From: CAITNM01 sp037138055 | GTDB lineage: Bacteria > Pseudomonadota > Alphaproteobacteria > Paracaedibacterales > CAITNM01 | Direction of reading: 5' to 3' | NCBI GenBank assembly: GCA_037138055.1 | Contig: JBAXJB010000013.1 | Span: 1 to 35,692 of the forward strand | Length of the DNA: 35,692 nucleotides | Shown: in pieces, positions 26,114-35,167 of the stretch | How the letters are laid out: every line of letters starts with the position of its first letter | Numbering within the stretch: the stretch's first letter is position 1 | Notes under the pieces: generated by a model | The model's input: the letters and a program-made list of their open reading frames with translations, nothing else | What the model was told of the DNA's origin: nothing | Databases searched by the model: none | Translations under genes and position numbers: made by a program

Positions 26114-26368
26114 ATGGCAGAAATTATCATTTACACGACGAATTATTGCCCGTATTGCGTAAAAGCAAAACAATTGCTACGCAATAAGGGGGTTGAATTT
26201 GAAGAAATTGATTTAACAAATGATGATACTGGGCGCATACAGTTGGTAGAAAAATCTGGTGGCAGAAAAACCGTTCCTCAAATTTTCGTTAATGGTAAGC
26301 ATATAGGTGGATGTGATGATTTATTTTCCCTAGATGCCAAGAAGGAGCTTGATACTTTACTAGCATGA
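26114..26368 (+). CDS. grxC: Glutaredoxin, dithiol (CPYC)
   Basis: 84 residues, a GrxC-type thioredoxin fold with active site CPYC (Cys12, Cys15), the cis-Pro TVPQIF segment and GGCDDL for glutathione binding. It reduces protein disulfides and mixed disulfides using glutathione. Its stop overlaps the ftsA start by 4 nt (ATGA), so grxC and ftsA are translationally coupled. TACAAT at 26075-26080 is a probable -10 box; AGGAAGG at 26094-26100 is a rather distant RBS. Confidence 0.95.
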   Translation: MAEIIIYTTNYCPYCVKAKQLLRNKGVEFEEIDLTNDDTGRIQLVEKSGGRKTVPQIFVNGKHIGGCDDLFSLDAKKELDTLLA

Positions 26369-27639
26369 GTTTATTTAAGAAAAAATCAAATAATATTCCA
26401 TCAGAAACTTTTGCAGCCCTTGATATTGGATCAAGCAAGGTGTGCTGCGCTATTGCAAAAATGAACCGAGATATAAACTCTGAAAAAGGAGTGACAGTTA
26501 AAATTTTAGGCGTAGCTTCTCATGTTGCAAAGGGCATTCGGGGGGCTTCTCTTATTAATTTAGAGGATCTTGAAGATTCAATATTAAATAGCATTCATTC
26601 TGCAGAACAGCTAGCAGAACAAACCATACGAAGCGTTTACGTAAATTTGCCAGCTGAAGCACTACAATCGCACTGCATCACCACAAAAATTTCTCTTTAT
26701 GGGCAACCTGTAAAAGACTCACACCTGCAAAAAGCTTTAGATGTAAGTCGTGATCAGAATATTGGAACAACACGTCGAATCATTCATATTTTTCCTATTA
26801 CATATGACCTTGATGACAGCACTAATATTCAAGATCCACGCGACATGATGGGCGATACATTAACAACAACCCTGCATGTTATAACCGCACCTGTGCACCT
26901 TATTGCAAATTTAAGCGCCTGTATTGGTCGCTGCCATTTAGACGTAAACGCGTTTGTGGCAGGTCCGTACGCATCTGCTCTTTCTTGTCTTGTTGACGAT
27001 GAAAAAGAAATGGGCGTAACTATGCTTGATATTGGCAGTCATAGTATTTCTATAATCAGTTTTTACAACGGAAGTCCCGTTTATTTAGGGTGTATTCCTG
27101 TTGGTGGACATCATATTACCCACGACATAGCTCAAGGGCTAAACACAAACCTTAGTCAGGCTGAACGTCTTAAAACGCTTTATGGTACATTGCTAGGTAC
27201 ACTTGATGATCGAGAAACAATTCTTGTAACTCAACTTGGTGAAGACAATACAACCTTTGCAAACCCAGTTTCAAAAAGCTTTTTAATGCATATCATCAAA
27301 GCACGAGCAGAAGAAATTATCGAAGCTATTGAAAGAGTACTATCATCTCACCAAATTGACCCTATAGCATTACAACGATTTGTAATTACTGGTGGTTCTA
27401 GCCAATTACAAGGTCTTAGAGAAGCAATGCAGTCTCATTTTAATCGAGTAGTACGTGTAGCAACACCTCAAGGGTTACAAGGAATCGGAGACGTTATTCA
27501 TACACCAACATTTTCTCTTTGCGCGGGACTTTTGCAATATGCAATGCGTGACCACCAAGGAACACAGCTTAGCCGTGCGCTAGAAAAACCAAAAGGCATT
27601 ATAGGTCGCACATGGGGCTGGATTCGTAATCACGTATAA
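26365..27639 (+). CDS. ftsA: Cell division protein FtsA
   Basis: 424 residues, actin-like ATPase that tethers FtsZ to the membrane. It has the ALDIGSSKVCCAI phosphate-1 motif, LDIGSHSISII as phosphate 2 and ITGGSSQLQG as the adenosine motif, and it ends in an amphipathic GWIRNHV helix for membrane attachment. It sits behind grxC with no ftsQ upstream and no ftsZ downstream, unlike the usual cell-wall/division cluster. The ATG overlaps the grxC stop. Confidence 0.94.
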   Translation: MSLFKKKSNNIPSETFAALDIGSSKVCCAIAKMNRDINSEKGVTVKILGVASHVAKGIRGASLINLEDLEDSILNSIHSAEQLAEQTIRSVYVNLPAEALQSHCITTKISLYGQPVKDSHLQKALDVSRDQNIGTTRRIIHIFPITYDLDDSTNIQDPRDMMGDTLTTTLHVITAPVHLIANLSACIGRCHLDVNAFVAGPYASALSCLVDDEKEMGVTMLDIGSHSISIISFYNGSPVYLGCIPVGGHHITHDIAQGLNTNLSQAERLKTLYGTLLGTLDDRETILVTQLGEDNTTFANPVSKSFLMHIIKARAEEIIEAIERVLSSHQIDPIALQRFVITGGSSQLQGLREAMQSHFNRVVRVATPQGLQGIGDVIHTPTFSLCAGLLQYAMRDHQGTQLSRALEKPKGIIGRTWGWIRNHV

Positions 27640-27642
27640 TCT

Positions 27643-27801
27643 ATGAACAAAAAACCAAATATAAATTCAGAAAAGCAAAAACGACTAGAGAAAGCTTTGC
27701 GTGAGAATTTGCGCAAACGTAAAGTCCAACAACGTGAACGAGAAGATACGCAGAAAAAAGACAACTCAGCAGATAACTTACAATCAGAAGTAGATAAATA
27801 A
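27643..27801 (+). CDS. Small basic helical protein after ftsA
   Basis: 52 codons, starting 3 nt after the ftsA stop. The product is one charged helix containing RLEKALRENLRKRKVQQRER, a pattern seen in small alphaproteobacterial proteins of unknown function. No signal or membrane segment. The spacing makes it the last gene of the grxC-ftsA operon. Its final 18 nt overlap, tail to tail, the end of the prepilin-peptidase-like gene on the other strand. Confidence 0.65.
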   Translation: MNKKPNINSEKQKRLEKALRENLRKRKVQQREREDTQKKDNSADNLQSEVDK

Positions 27802-28179
27802 ATTCAAAATATAACTACCCCAAAATCCGATTGCCCAGGCAACGACAAAAGGTAGTTTTTGCTGTTGAGATAATTTAAACAATACAACCAAAGCAATGGC
27901 AGTTAGCAAGCAATAGATGGGCAATAATGTGGTTGCAATACATCCAGCCCCTAAGCTGAACAGCGCTATATCAATAAGCTGGATACTATTTTTTCGAAAA
28001 CACCTATACATCCACAACAGGCTAAAAACAAAAACAGCCTGGTAAAAATAGCGAGTATATATAGCAAAAACAAGAGCTGTAACAAGAGCCATTACAAGAT
28101 TCACTTGTCTTGATTTCCAGTCCTGCCAAGCCAAGACAAAAGTCAAAGGAACTAATGAGAAGAAAAAATAGTGTTCCAA
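27784..28179 (-). CDS. Prepilin peptidase-like (A24) membrane protein
   Basis: 131 residues, about five membrane helices. It resembles short CpaA/TadV-type A24 aspartic peptidases: the first Asp is in WQDWKSRQVN (Asp20, with the D...R..N pattern) and the second in QLIDIALFSLGAG (Asp70). The usual GxGD glycines around the second Asp are missing (QLID), so activity is uncertain. No pilin or Tad gene is nearby. The TTG start at 28179 lies 28 nt inside the upstream gene, indicating translational coupling. It could also be a non-catalytic homologue. Confidence 0.6.
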   Translation of the reverse strand: MEHYFFFSLVPLTFVLAWQDWKSRQVNLVMALVTALVFAIYTRYFYQAVFVFSLLWMYRCFRKNSIQLIDIALFSLGAGCIATTLLPIYCLLTAIALVVLFKLSQQQKLPFVVAWAIGFWGSYILNLFIYF

Positions 28180-29120
28180 AGCATCTTAACTTTTGCAAAA
28201 TTAATGATAGGTGGAAATTTTTTCCAGGTTGTTTTTTCAGAATCCACCTTTATTCCCCAGTATCCCTTAAGATTTTCTTCGTTTGTTCCAAAACGCATAT
28301 CAAAAAATAATACAGAGTCGTTTTCTTGAGCAGGAAGCACCCAGTCATCAGCAAACCAATAAAAAATACGCACTTCACGCTTAGCTAACATAACATCTGA
28401 AACATTCACTTTTTTAAATACGTACCACTTAATAGGTTGGGGATACAACATATTTAAAAAACCCACACGAAACTGATTAAGCTCTTCAACAACAACTCGC
28501 CTATAAAAAATACTAAACATTGTTGTGAATGCTTCTGCTCTCACAACAGGAACCTTTTCCTGCTGTCTTACAAATTGTAAGGCCTGGTCATGAACAGAAA
28601 CACCTAAGAACAAATATGCAGTTGTTAGTAACAACATACTGGCTGCAATAGTTTGTGATAAGCTAATATGTTTTTTAATAAACCACCCAATTAATACACT
28701 TAAAAGCAGGGGAACAGAGTAGACAGGATCAATAATTGGCACTGCACATAAACTAAAACGATGATCCGTGAATGGAGCAAGTAGCTGTGTACCATAAACA
28801 GTAAAAACATCCAGTAAAGGATGAGTAATTAGTGACCAAAACCATAACCCAATCCATGAAGGCAATTGTTGCCGCTTATAGAAATTATTGCAGATCCACC
28901 CCATAATAGGTGCAACTAAGGGCGCAAAAAATAAAGAATGCGTAAAACCACGATGATGTAACATTTCGGCACACATATCACTTGAAAATCGCACAAGAAC
29001 ATCAGCATCTGGCAGCATGCCGATAACAGCACCATATACTAAAGCCTTTCGACCTAAAGAACGCTGAAATCCAACCTGACCAATTGCAGCCCCAAGTATT
29101 CCTTGAGTGATTAAATCCAC
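28152..29120 (-). CDS. YdjM-like membrane metal-dependent hydrolase
   Basis: 322 residues, DUF457/YdjM-type. Clustered metal-ligand candidates are PDAD (37-40), HHRGFTH (55-61), THPLLD (99-104) and TDH (118-120). About four or five membrane helices lie in the N-terminal half, and the C-terminal third is soluble and unrecognised. The biochemical substrate of this family is poorly known. It is part of the tmk-DUF1289-YdjM-A24 operon: it begins 5 nt after the DUF1289 gene. Confidence 0.82.
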   Translation of the reverse strand: MDLITQGILGAAIGQVGFQRSLGRKALVYGAVIGMLPDADVLVRFSSDMCAEMLHHRGFTHSLFFAPLVAPIMGWICNNFYKRQQLPSWIGLWFWSLITHPLLDVFTVYGTQLLAPFTDHRFSLCAVPIIDPVYSVPLLLSVLIGWFIKKHISLSQTIAASMLLLTTAYLFLGVSVHDQALQFVRQQEKVPVVRAEAFTTMFSIFYRRVVVEELNQFRVGFLNMLYPQPIKWYVFKKVNVSDVMLAKREVRIFYWFADDWVLPAQENDSVLFFDMRFGTNEENLKGYWGIKVDSEKTTWKKFPPIINFAKVKMLWNTIFSSH

Positions 29121-29125
29121 CGCTA

Positions 29126-29314
29126 CTATTCCTTTTTTTTGCGAATTTCTATTAGCATTACATCTAGCCTAGCTTTCAGTTGTGCCTTTATTGTTCTTTT
29201 TGTTTCATCTGAAAAAGTTGCCCAATTCTTTAGTTCTTCTGTATTGCGTCCACAACCAATACAGACATTCTCAGTGTTAAGTGTGCAAATTCTTACGCAA
29301 GGAGATTGTTCCAT
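29126..29314 (-). CDS. DUF1289 small Cys-motif protein
   Basis: 62 residues with four Cys in the DUF1289 arrangement: SPCVRIC then CIGCGRN, followed by ELKNWATFSD and a basic helical tail. The Cys set may bind zinc or an iron-sulfur cluster; the function is unknown. Its start overlaps the tmk end by 22 nt, so it is translated with tmk. Confidence 0.85.
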   Translation of the reverse strand: MEQSPCVRICTLNTENVCIGCGRNTEELKNWATFSDETKRTIKAQLKARLDVMLIEIRKKKE

Positions 29315-29943
29315 GGCAGGACTCCTTTTTCATGCAGAATATTTAATATTTTCCGGTGAATTTCTTGTGGATGTGCATTAGCCTGCAACACAGTACATCT
29401 GTTTGAATTCTTTTTAGCAATTTCTAAAAACCCTGCACGGATTCGTTTATGAAAAGCAATATCCATAGCTTCAAAGCGCCCTTCTACTACTGTATTACCT
29501 TCCATGCGTGCCGTTGCACGTTTAAGACCTTCATCAACGTCAAGATCAAACACAAAAGTACAATCCGGCTGAACATCACCAACGATGTATTTGTATAAAA
29601 GCTGTAAAAATTCTTGATCTACTCCCCTGCCATACCCTTGGTATGCAACTGTTGAATCTGCGAATCGATCACAAAGTACCCAGCTACCTTGAGCCAATGC
29701 GCATTGAATTGTGTTTTGCCAATGGTCAGCTCGTGCAGCATACATTAATAAAACCTCACTCATTGTTGACCAGCGATCAACAGAACCAGTAACTAACAAA
29801 TTTCGAATAATCTCAGCTCCTGGACTTCCTCCAGGCTCTCGGGTTAGCACAACTTTAACATCATGCTTTTTTAGAATTTCAGCTAGTATTAAAGCTTGCG
29901 TGCTTTTTCCTGTGCCTTCTCCACCCTCAAAAGTAATAAACAT
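29293..29943 (-). CDS. tmk: Thymidylate kinase
   Basis: 216 residues. It phosphorylates dTMP to dTDP using ATP. P-loop GGEGTGKST (7-15), TREPGGSPG containing the DR/RE-type substrate loop, then CDRFADSTVAYQGYGRG, which holds the DRY-like motif and LID region. Normal length. It is the first gene of a four-gene minus-strand operon. Confidence 0.96.
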   Translation of the reverse strand: MFITFEGGEGTGKSTQALILAEILKKHDVKVVLTREPGGSPGAEIIRNLLVTGSVDRWSTMSEVLLMYAARADHWQNTIQCALAQGSWVLCDRFADSTVAYQGYGRGVDQEFLQLLYKYIVGDVQPDCTFVFDLDVDEGLKRATARMEGNTVVEGRFEAMDIAFHKRIRAGFLEIAKKNSNRCTVLQANAHPQEIHRKILNILHEKGVLPWNNLLA

Positions 29944-30095
29944 AGTCTCTCCATTTTGATAATGGTATAGCTTTTGCCAATAATTTTCTAGAAGCTAAAC
30001 CCAACCAATAAAAGCTAAATAAAATTTTTCATTAACCATCTCTTAGTAATTTACATGGCACAGTTGAGGTATACACAACAACCCATGAGGATTTC

Positions 30096-30254
30096 ATGCT
30101 GCAATTTATCACGATTTTAGGAATTTCAACTATTTTATCAGTTGCTGCATATAAAATTCAGCACGGAGAAATACAAGAACATAAAAACTTGTTGCTTGCA
30201 TCAGACATTACAACATCTGAAGTCACAAAAATAAGTTATCTACTCGCTGACTGA
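30096..30254 (+). CDS. Possible small single-pass membrane protein
   Basis: 52 codons, no recognised family. Residues about 3-18 are hydrophobic, followed by a charged QEHKN stretch and a polar tail. GAGG lies about 7 nt before the ATG. It is divergent from tmk, and its end overlaps the CBS-domain gene by 15 nt, tail to tail. Support is only an open frame, RBS and composition. Confidence 0.4.
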   Translation: MLQFITILGISTILSVAAYKIQHGEIQEHKNLLLASDITTSEVTKISYLLAD

Positions 30255-31514
30255 AGTAATAGGTGGCGTAACTTTAACTAAAGTAATTTGGTTACGTTGA
30301 CGCCTCAAAATTTCAAAGCGAAACCCTCGCCAGTTAAAAATTTGACCAACTGTTGGTAACACACGAAACTGAGTAATCAAAAGGCCCGCAAGCGTTGCAG
30401 CAGCATCATCTGGCAATTCCCAATCAAACTGTCGATTCAAATCACGCATTGTAACATTTCCGTAGATAACAAAACTTCCATCAGGTTGAGGACGCACACC
30501 ACGCACATTAACATCATGCTCATCAGCAATATCTCCTACAATTTCTTCTAAAAGATCCTCAAGAGTAACAATCCCCATAAGAGCCCCGTACTCATCAACA
30601 ACCAAAGAAAAATGTTCTCGTCTCTTGCGAAACGCATGAAGCTGCTCTAATAAGTCGGTACTTTCAGGCGTAAACCAGGGTTTATGAGCAATATCTACGA
30701 TATCTAAATCATCAAGCGAACCAGAATGAGCACGCACAGCACGAAGTAATGTTTTTGTATTAATAATGCCAACAATATTATCTGAATTTCCTTGCCATAG
30801 TGGCAAACGCGTGAAAGGACATGCCAATACCTGATCCACAATTTCTGTAGGTGAATCATCTGCATTAATCATTGTAACGTTTTGACGATGCACCATAATT
30901 TCAGAAACTTGTACGGTACCCAAATCGAGAATACTTTTTAGCATGGCTTTTTCATGCGGGGTATCTTGTCCTGGACCATCGTGCATATCAATTGCACCAC
31001 GGAGCTCTTCCACACTTGCATTATGGTCTTCTGGTTTTACTCTGAAACCAAAAGCTTTTAGCAACATAGTCACAAAAAATGACAAAGCCTTATTGATGGG
31101 TAAAAACAAATTATAAAAAAAACGAATTCCTGGCGCTGCGAACATCAAAAAACGAATTGTATCTTGTATAGCTAATGTTTTTGGAAGCATTTCTGCAAAT
31201 ACCAAAACAATAGTACCAGCAAAAATTGAAGCCGCCACAGCAATGATAGTTGAATTTTCACCAAAAAAATCAAATGTTAAGCTCGCACCAACAGATGCAA
31301 TAGCTGCATTTAACAGAGTATTGTATGCTAAAATAGCACTAACAACCATGCTAATATGTTGCTGCAAATCACGAATAATTTTTGCTGATTTATTACCAGC
31401 TTTAGCAAGCTGATGCAACTTTGGTCTTGAAGCAAAAGTAATTGCTGTTTCTGATGCAGAAAAAAAAGAAGAGGTAAGTAGCAGTACAACAAAAACAATA
31501 AAAAGTGTAATCAT
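30240..31514 (-). CDS. CNNM/CorC-type hemolysin-like CBS protein
   Basis: 424 residues. An N-terminal DUF21/CNNM transmembrane domain (helices at about 2-20, 60-80, 88-110 and 125-150) carries SASETAI near 20-26. A CBS-domain pair lies at about 190-315 and a CorC/HlyC-type C-terminal domain at about 335-415. Family members are linked to divalent-cation (Mg2+/Co2+) handling; the hemolysin name is historical. Its start is 1 nt from the stop of the small exported protein upstream. Confidence 0.9.
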   Translation of the reverse strand: MITLFIVFVVLLLTSSFFSASETAITFASRPKLHQLAKAGNKSAKIIRDLQQHISMVVSAILAYNTLLNAAIASVGASLTFDFFGENSTIIAVAASIFAGTIVLVFAEMLPKTLAIQDTIRFLMFAAPGIRFFYNLFLPINKALSFFVTMLLKAFGFRVKPEDHNASVEELRGAIDMHDGPGQDTPHEKAMLKSILDLGTVQVSEIMVHRQNVTMINADDSPTEIVDQVLACPFTRLPLWQGNSDNIVGIINTKTLLRAVRAHSGSLDDLDIVDIAHKPWFTPESTDLLEQLHAFRKRREHFSLVVDEYGALMGIVTLEDLLEEIVGDIADEHDVNVRGVRPQPDGSFVIYGNVTMRDLNRQFDWELPDDAAATLAGLLITQFRVLPTVGQIFNWRGFRFEILRRQRNQITLVKVTPPITSVSE

Positions 31515-31515
31515 T

Positions 31516-32037
31516 TTAGCGACCTATCACGGTTTCAAGATTTTCATCATTAGCGTCTATATAACGAATTTTTATGTGCTCTGGCACTTTTTGTTCCTCT
31601 GATTTCTTAAGCAGTGCATCAGGTCTACCTACACGTTTAGCTGGTCGATCACCGCATAAAGTACCCCACAACGCATCACTTCGTTGCTGCTGACAATAAA
31701 TTTCAAGAGGCTCTGGCTGATTGCTATTCATTATAGCTAAAAGTTTTTGAAGAACTGCCATGTAGTGAGCAATCTGCTTTACAATGTCATCTTTTTTAGC
31801 ATCTTGCTGATCGTTTGCAATTTGCTGGTCCAAAACTATTAGCAATTTTTTTGTGTCATCGACGTATTCATCGAACAAAGTAGCCAATGAAAAAATCACT
31901 TTTGCAGATTTTTTCTTTTGCACAAGTTTATTCAAATGCTCAATATTTTCATGAATGTATTGCTTAGGTTTTGATACAGCACTTGCATATACAGCAGCTA
32001 TCATAACAACAACGCAGGATACCTTTTTAAAAAACAC
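31516..32037 (-). CDS. Small exported protein of unknown family
   Basis: 173 residues with a Sec signal (MFFKKV, hydrophobic to about residue 20, cleavage near ASA-VSK). The mature part is helical, Lys/Gln-rich, with a long amphipathic region at about 28-105, two Cys (near 114 and 128) and a polar tail. No motif is recognised. It sits between aroK and the CBS-domain gene, almost touching the latter, and is probably co-transcribed. Confidence 0.65.
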   Translation of the reverse strand: MFFKKVSCVVVMIAAVYASAVSKPKQYIHENIEHLNKLVQKKKSAKVIFSLATLFDEYVDDTKKLLIVLDQQIANDQQDAKKDDIVKQIAHYMAVLQKLLAIMNSNQPEPLEIYCQQQRSDALWGTLCGDRPAKRVGRPDALLKKSEEQKVPEHIKIRYIDANDENLETVIGR

Positions 32038-32066
32038 GGTCCTACTCCTAAATTAAAAGGTTGTAG

Positions 32067-32672
32067 TTATACAGATTTCAAAACGTAATAGTTCGGATAC
32101 TTCGCCCGAATAAAATCGCTCATAGCCTGAATAACACGATCAACCGTAGCATTTGTAGGCTCATCCAGTGTTTGCACATGAACATCAGCCTCTTCAAATA
32201 CAGGGTAGCGTTCCGCAATTAATTTGTCTAAAACTTCTCGATGATTTGAATCAGTAAACATAGGGCGATCTGTACGCCTTGAAACCCTGGCAACCAACGT
32301 TTCAACGTCTGCTTTCAACCAAACAGAAATAGCTTTTTCTTTAACGATTTTTCTTGTTTGTTCGTAAGCAAATGAACCACCACCCGTCGCTAATACGTGG
32401 GTTGGCTGATCAAGCAAACGCTTAATAACTCGCTGCTCTCCATCAAGAAAAGACTGCTCGCCAAAAATTTCATAAATTTCTTTGATAGGGTAACCAGCAG
32501 CTTGTTCAACTTCAATGTCTGAATCAAAAAAAGAAAGCTCAAGTCTGTTCGCAAGACGCTTTCCTATGCTTGTTTTTCCACTACCCATTAACCCAACCAA
32601 AACAATCGTTTTTGGGGGCATGAAGCTCACAGTTATTTGTGAGCGATTAGCTTGGCTGAAATCGTCTCTCAT
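32067..32672 (-). CDS. aroK: Shikimate kinase
   Basis: 201 residues from 32672, with an alternative Met18 (MPPKTIVLV) that would remove an unconserved leader and give the usual length of about 184. P-loop GLMGSGKTSIGK, FDSDIEVE binding shikimate, ATGGGSF, and the RTDRP LID segment are all present. It phosphorylates shikimate in chorismate biosynthesis. Only the kinase is here; aroB, often next to it, is not adjacent. It lies downstream of ftsK on the same strand. Confidence 0.93.
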   Translation of the reverse strand: MRDDFSQANRSQITVSFMPPKTIVLVGLMGSGKTSIGKRLANRLELSFFDSDIEVEQAAGYPIKEIYEIFGEQSFLDGEQRVIKRLLDQPTHVLATGGGSFAYEQTRKIVKEKAISVWLKADVETLVARVSRRTDRPMFTDSNHREVLDKLIAERYPVFEEADVHVQTLDEPTNATVDRVIQAMSDFIRAKYPNYYVLKSV

Positions 32673-32754
32673 GAACCTAATATAACCATCATCTCTATGT
32701 TAAATATATTACCAGAAACCAGTAAGGCTTCAGCGCAGTATATCCAAAATACAC

Positions 32755-35064
32755 CTAAGATACAAGTATTTCTCGCTTACCTTGGTGATTTGCCGCACTT
32801 ACAATCCCTTGTTTTTCCATCTGCTCAACGATACGTGCTGCTTTGTTATAGCCTATTTGAAAATGACGCTGAATAAAACTTGTTGAAATTTTATTTTCCC
32901 GCTTAATCAATTCTACTGCTTGGGAAAACATAGAATCACCCGCATCCGCTACTTCACCAGACATAGAAAACATATCTTCGGTGTCAGTGGTAACATCATC
33001 AACATAGGTTGGCTCACCCTGTTCTTTCAAAAAGGCAACCACCGATTCAACCTCGGTGTCTTTCATGAATGGTCCATGAACACGGATAACACGTCCTGCA
33101 CCACTCATATACAGCATATCACCCTGCCCCAGAAGCTGTTCTGCCCCTTGCTCACCCAAAATTGTCCGACTATCAATTTTAGAAGTAACCTGGAAACTAA
33201 TTCGGGTTGGGAAGTTAGCTTTTATAGTGCCAGTAATTACATCAACTGATGGGCGCTGCGTTGCCATAATTAAATGAAGCCCTGCTGCACGTGCCATTTG
33301 CGCCAATCGCTGAACAGCTGATTCAACTTCCTTACCTGCAACAATCATTAAATCAGCCATTTCATCAATAACCACTATAATGTAAGGAAGCGGTTTAAGA
33401 TCAAGAACCTGATTTTCAAAAATTGCTTGGCCTGTGTCGGGATCAAAACCGGTTTGAACCCGCCTTGCAATAATTTCCCCTTTTGCTTTTGCTTCTTTCA
33501 GCCGCGTATTGTACCCCTCAATGTTACGCACCCCAAGCCGTGCCATGTTACGATAACGCGTTTCCATTTCTTTAACCGCCCATTTTAAAGCAACAATTGC
33601 CTTTTTAGGCTCTGTGACAACAGGAGTTAACAAATGAGGAATGTCATTATAAACAGAGAGCTCTAACATTTTAGGGTCAATCATAATGAAGCGACATTCA
33701 TCAGGTGACAACCTAAACAAAATAGACAAAATCATAGCGTTAACGGAAACAGACTTACCTGAACCTGTTGTTCCAGCCACTAAAAGATGAGGCATTTTAG
33801 CCAAGTCAGCAATAATAGGTACGCCAACAATATCTTGCCCTAATACTAATGGTAAAATTGCAGTTGTGTTTTTAAATTCATTTTGAAGCAGCAAATCGCG
33901 CATATAGACGGTCTGTCGCTTATGATTAGGCAATTCTATACCAATAACATTTTGCCCAGGAACAGTAGCAATACGAGCAGAGATAGCACTCATTGACCTT
34001 GCTATATCATCTGCCAAACCAATAACACGGGCAGTTTTTATGCCTGCCGCTGGTTTTAGTTCATACATCGTAACAACGGGCCCTGAACGAATACTTGTAA
34101 TTTCTCCATTAATGCCAAATTCCTGCAAAACTTCCATAAGTAATTTAGCTTGTTGCTGCAGTTCCTGAGAATCAACAACCAACTTTTTTTGCTGTGTATC
34201 GTCAAGCAATTCAACAGGCGGATAAACATAACCATCTTCTCGATTAGATGCTATTTTATGGAATTTTTTCGTAAGCTCTCTCGGTTTTTCTATAGTTATA
34301 TCGCTTTGTTTTTGTACAATATTTTCAATATTTCCATCCGCTTCTTGTAAAAATTCGTCACTAGAGGTATTAAAAAAACTAATATCCAATTCTGGCTCAA
34401 ACTCAGCTTCTTTGTTTTGTTTCAAAGACATGGAATGCTGGAATGTATACTCATTTGGCGCATCAAAAATTCCCTTAATTCCTTTTCCAATGCCTTTCAG
34501 GCACTCACGCACGCTTTTGACATGGTCTTCTGTAATACCCAATCCAAATATAGTGCAAAAAAAGCCAGATAACCCAACTACAAACATTAGCTCTTCAAGC
34601 CATTCCTTTAGTTGGTACATATCAAGAAATTTTTCTAAGCTCTTAAGCATAATCAATCCAAAAGCCCCTCCCAAAGGCCTTCCGCTTTTCATCAGAAAAC
34701 CCTGATAATAAGTGACGGCAATAAGCAACTGCAAAATCCCAAAAATAAGTAGAACGAATGAGTTTGAAAGAGGACGCTTAAAATAACTCATAACAGCGCG
34801 AAACGCAGCTAAAGCAAGAACAAATGGAATTGCATAAGAAAAAACTCCAAAAAACTGACAACATATATCTGCAAAAAATGCTCCGCCCCAGCCCAACCAG
34901 TTTTTAGTTAACTGCGGTGTCGAAGCATTAACTGAGTTGTCAAAAATTGAATAACTTTTTATTGCTAAGAATGACAATAATGAGGTAACTGTCATCGCAA
35001 CAGTATACAAATCCTTCAGGCTTAAAAATAATCCTTGGACAAAACTTTGAGGAAATATACGCAT
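32755..35064 (-). CDS. ftsK: DNA translocase FtsK
   Basis: 769 residues. An N-terminal membrane domain with about four helices (22-40, 60-90, 102-122, 158-178) is followed by a polar linker at about 180-280. The RecA-like motor has Walker A AGTTGSGKS (430-438), Walker B YIIVVIDEMADLM and ATQRPSVDVITG. The C-terminal winged-helix gamma domain (about 705-769) contains RHFQIGYNKAARIVEQME, which in the family binds KOPS and contacts XerD. It moves chromosome ends through the division septum. Length and order are standard. No LolA gene follows it. Confidence 0.96.
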   Translation of the reverse strand: MRIFPQSFVQGLFLSLKDLYTVAMTVTSLLSFLAIKSYSIFDNSVNASTPQLTKNWLGWGGAFFADICCQFFGVFSYAIPFVLALAAFRAVMSYFKRPLSNSFVLLIFGILQLLIAVTYYQGFLMKSGRPLGGAFGLIMLKSLEKFLDMYQLKEWLEELMFVVGLSGFFCTIFGLGITEDHVKSVRECLKGIGKGIKGIFDAPNEYTFQHSMSLKQNKEAEFEPELDISFFNTSSDEFLQEADGNIENIVQKQSDITIEKPRELTKKFHKIASNREDGYVYPPVELLDDTQQKKLVVDSQELQQQAKLLMEVLQEFGINGEITSIRSGPVVTMYELKPAAGIKTARVIGLADDIARSMSAISARIATVPGQNVIGIELPNHKRQTVYMRDLLLQNEFKNTTAILPLVLGQDIVGVPIIADLAKMPHLLVAGTTGSGKSVSVNAMILSILFRLSPDECRFIMIDPKMLELSVYNDIPHLLTPVVTEPKKAIVALKWAVKEMETRYRNMARLGVRNIEGYNTRLKEAKAKGEIIARRVQTGFDPDTGQAIFENQVLDLKPLPYIIVVIDEMADLMIVAGKEVESAVQRLAQMARAAGLHLIMATQRPSVDVITGTIKANFPTRISFQVTSKIDSRTILGEQGAEQLLGQGDMLYMSGAGRVIRVHGPFMKDTEVESVVAFLKEQGEPTYVDDVTTDTEDMFSMSGEVADAGDSMFSQAVELIKRENKISTSFIQRHFQIGYNKAARIVEQMEKQGIVSAANHQGKREILVS

Positions 35065-35167
35065 AACAAATAAAATTCAAATAATCGCTACCATAGCATA
35101 AGGAAATCTAAGTTTAAAATTGCAATTGAAATATTTTTTAAAAGCACAACTAAATTTCAAAAGCTAA

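Noticed and set aside
32652..34705. Several plus-strand frames of 66-109 codons opposite ftsK and aroK
   Set aside because: Antisense shadows of well-supported genes.
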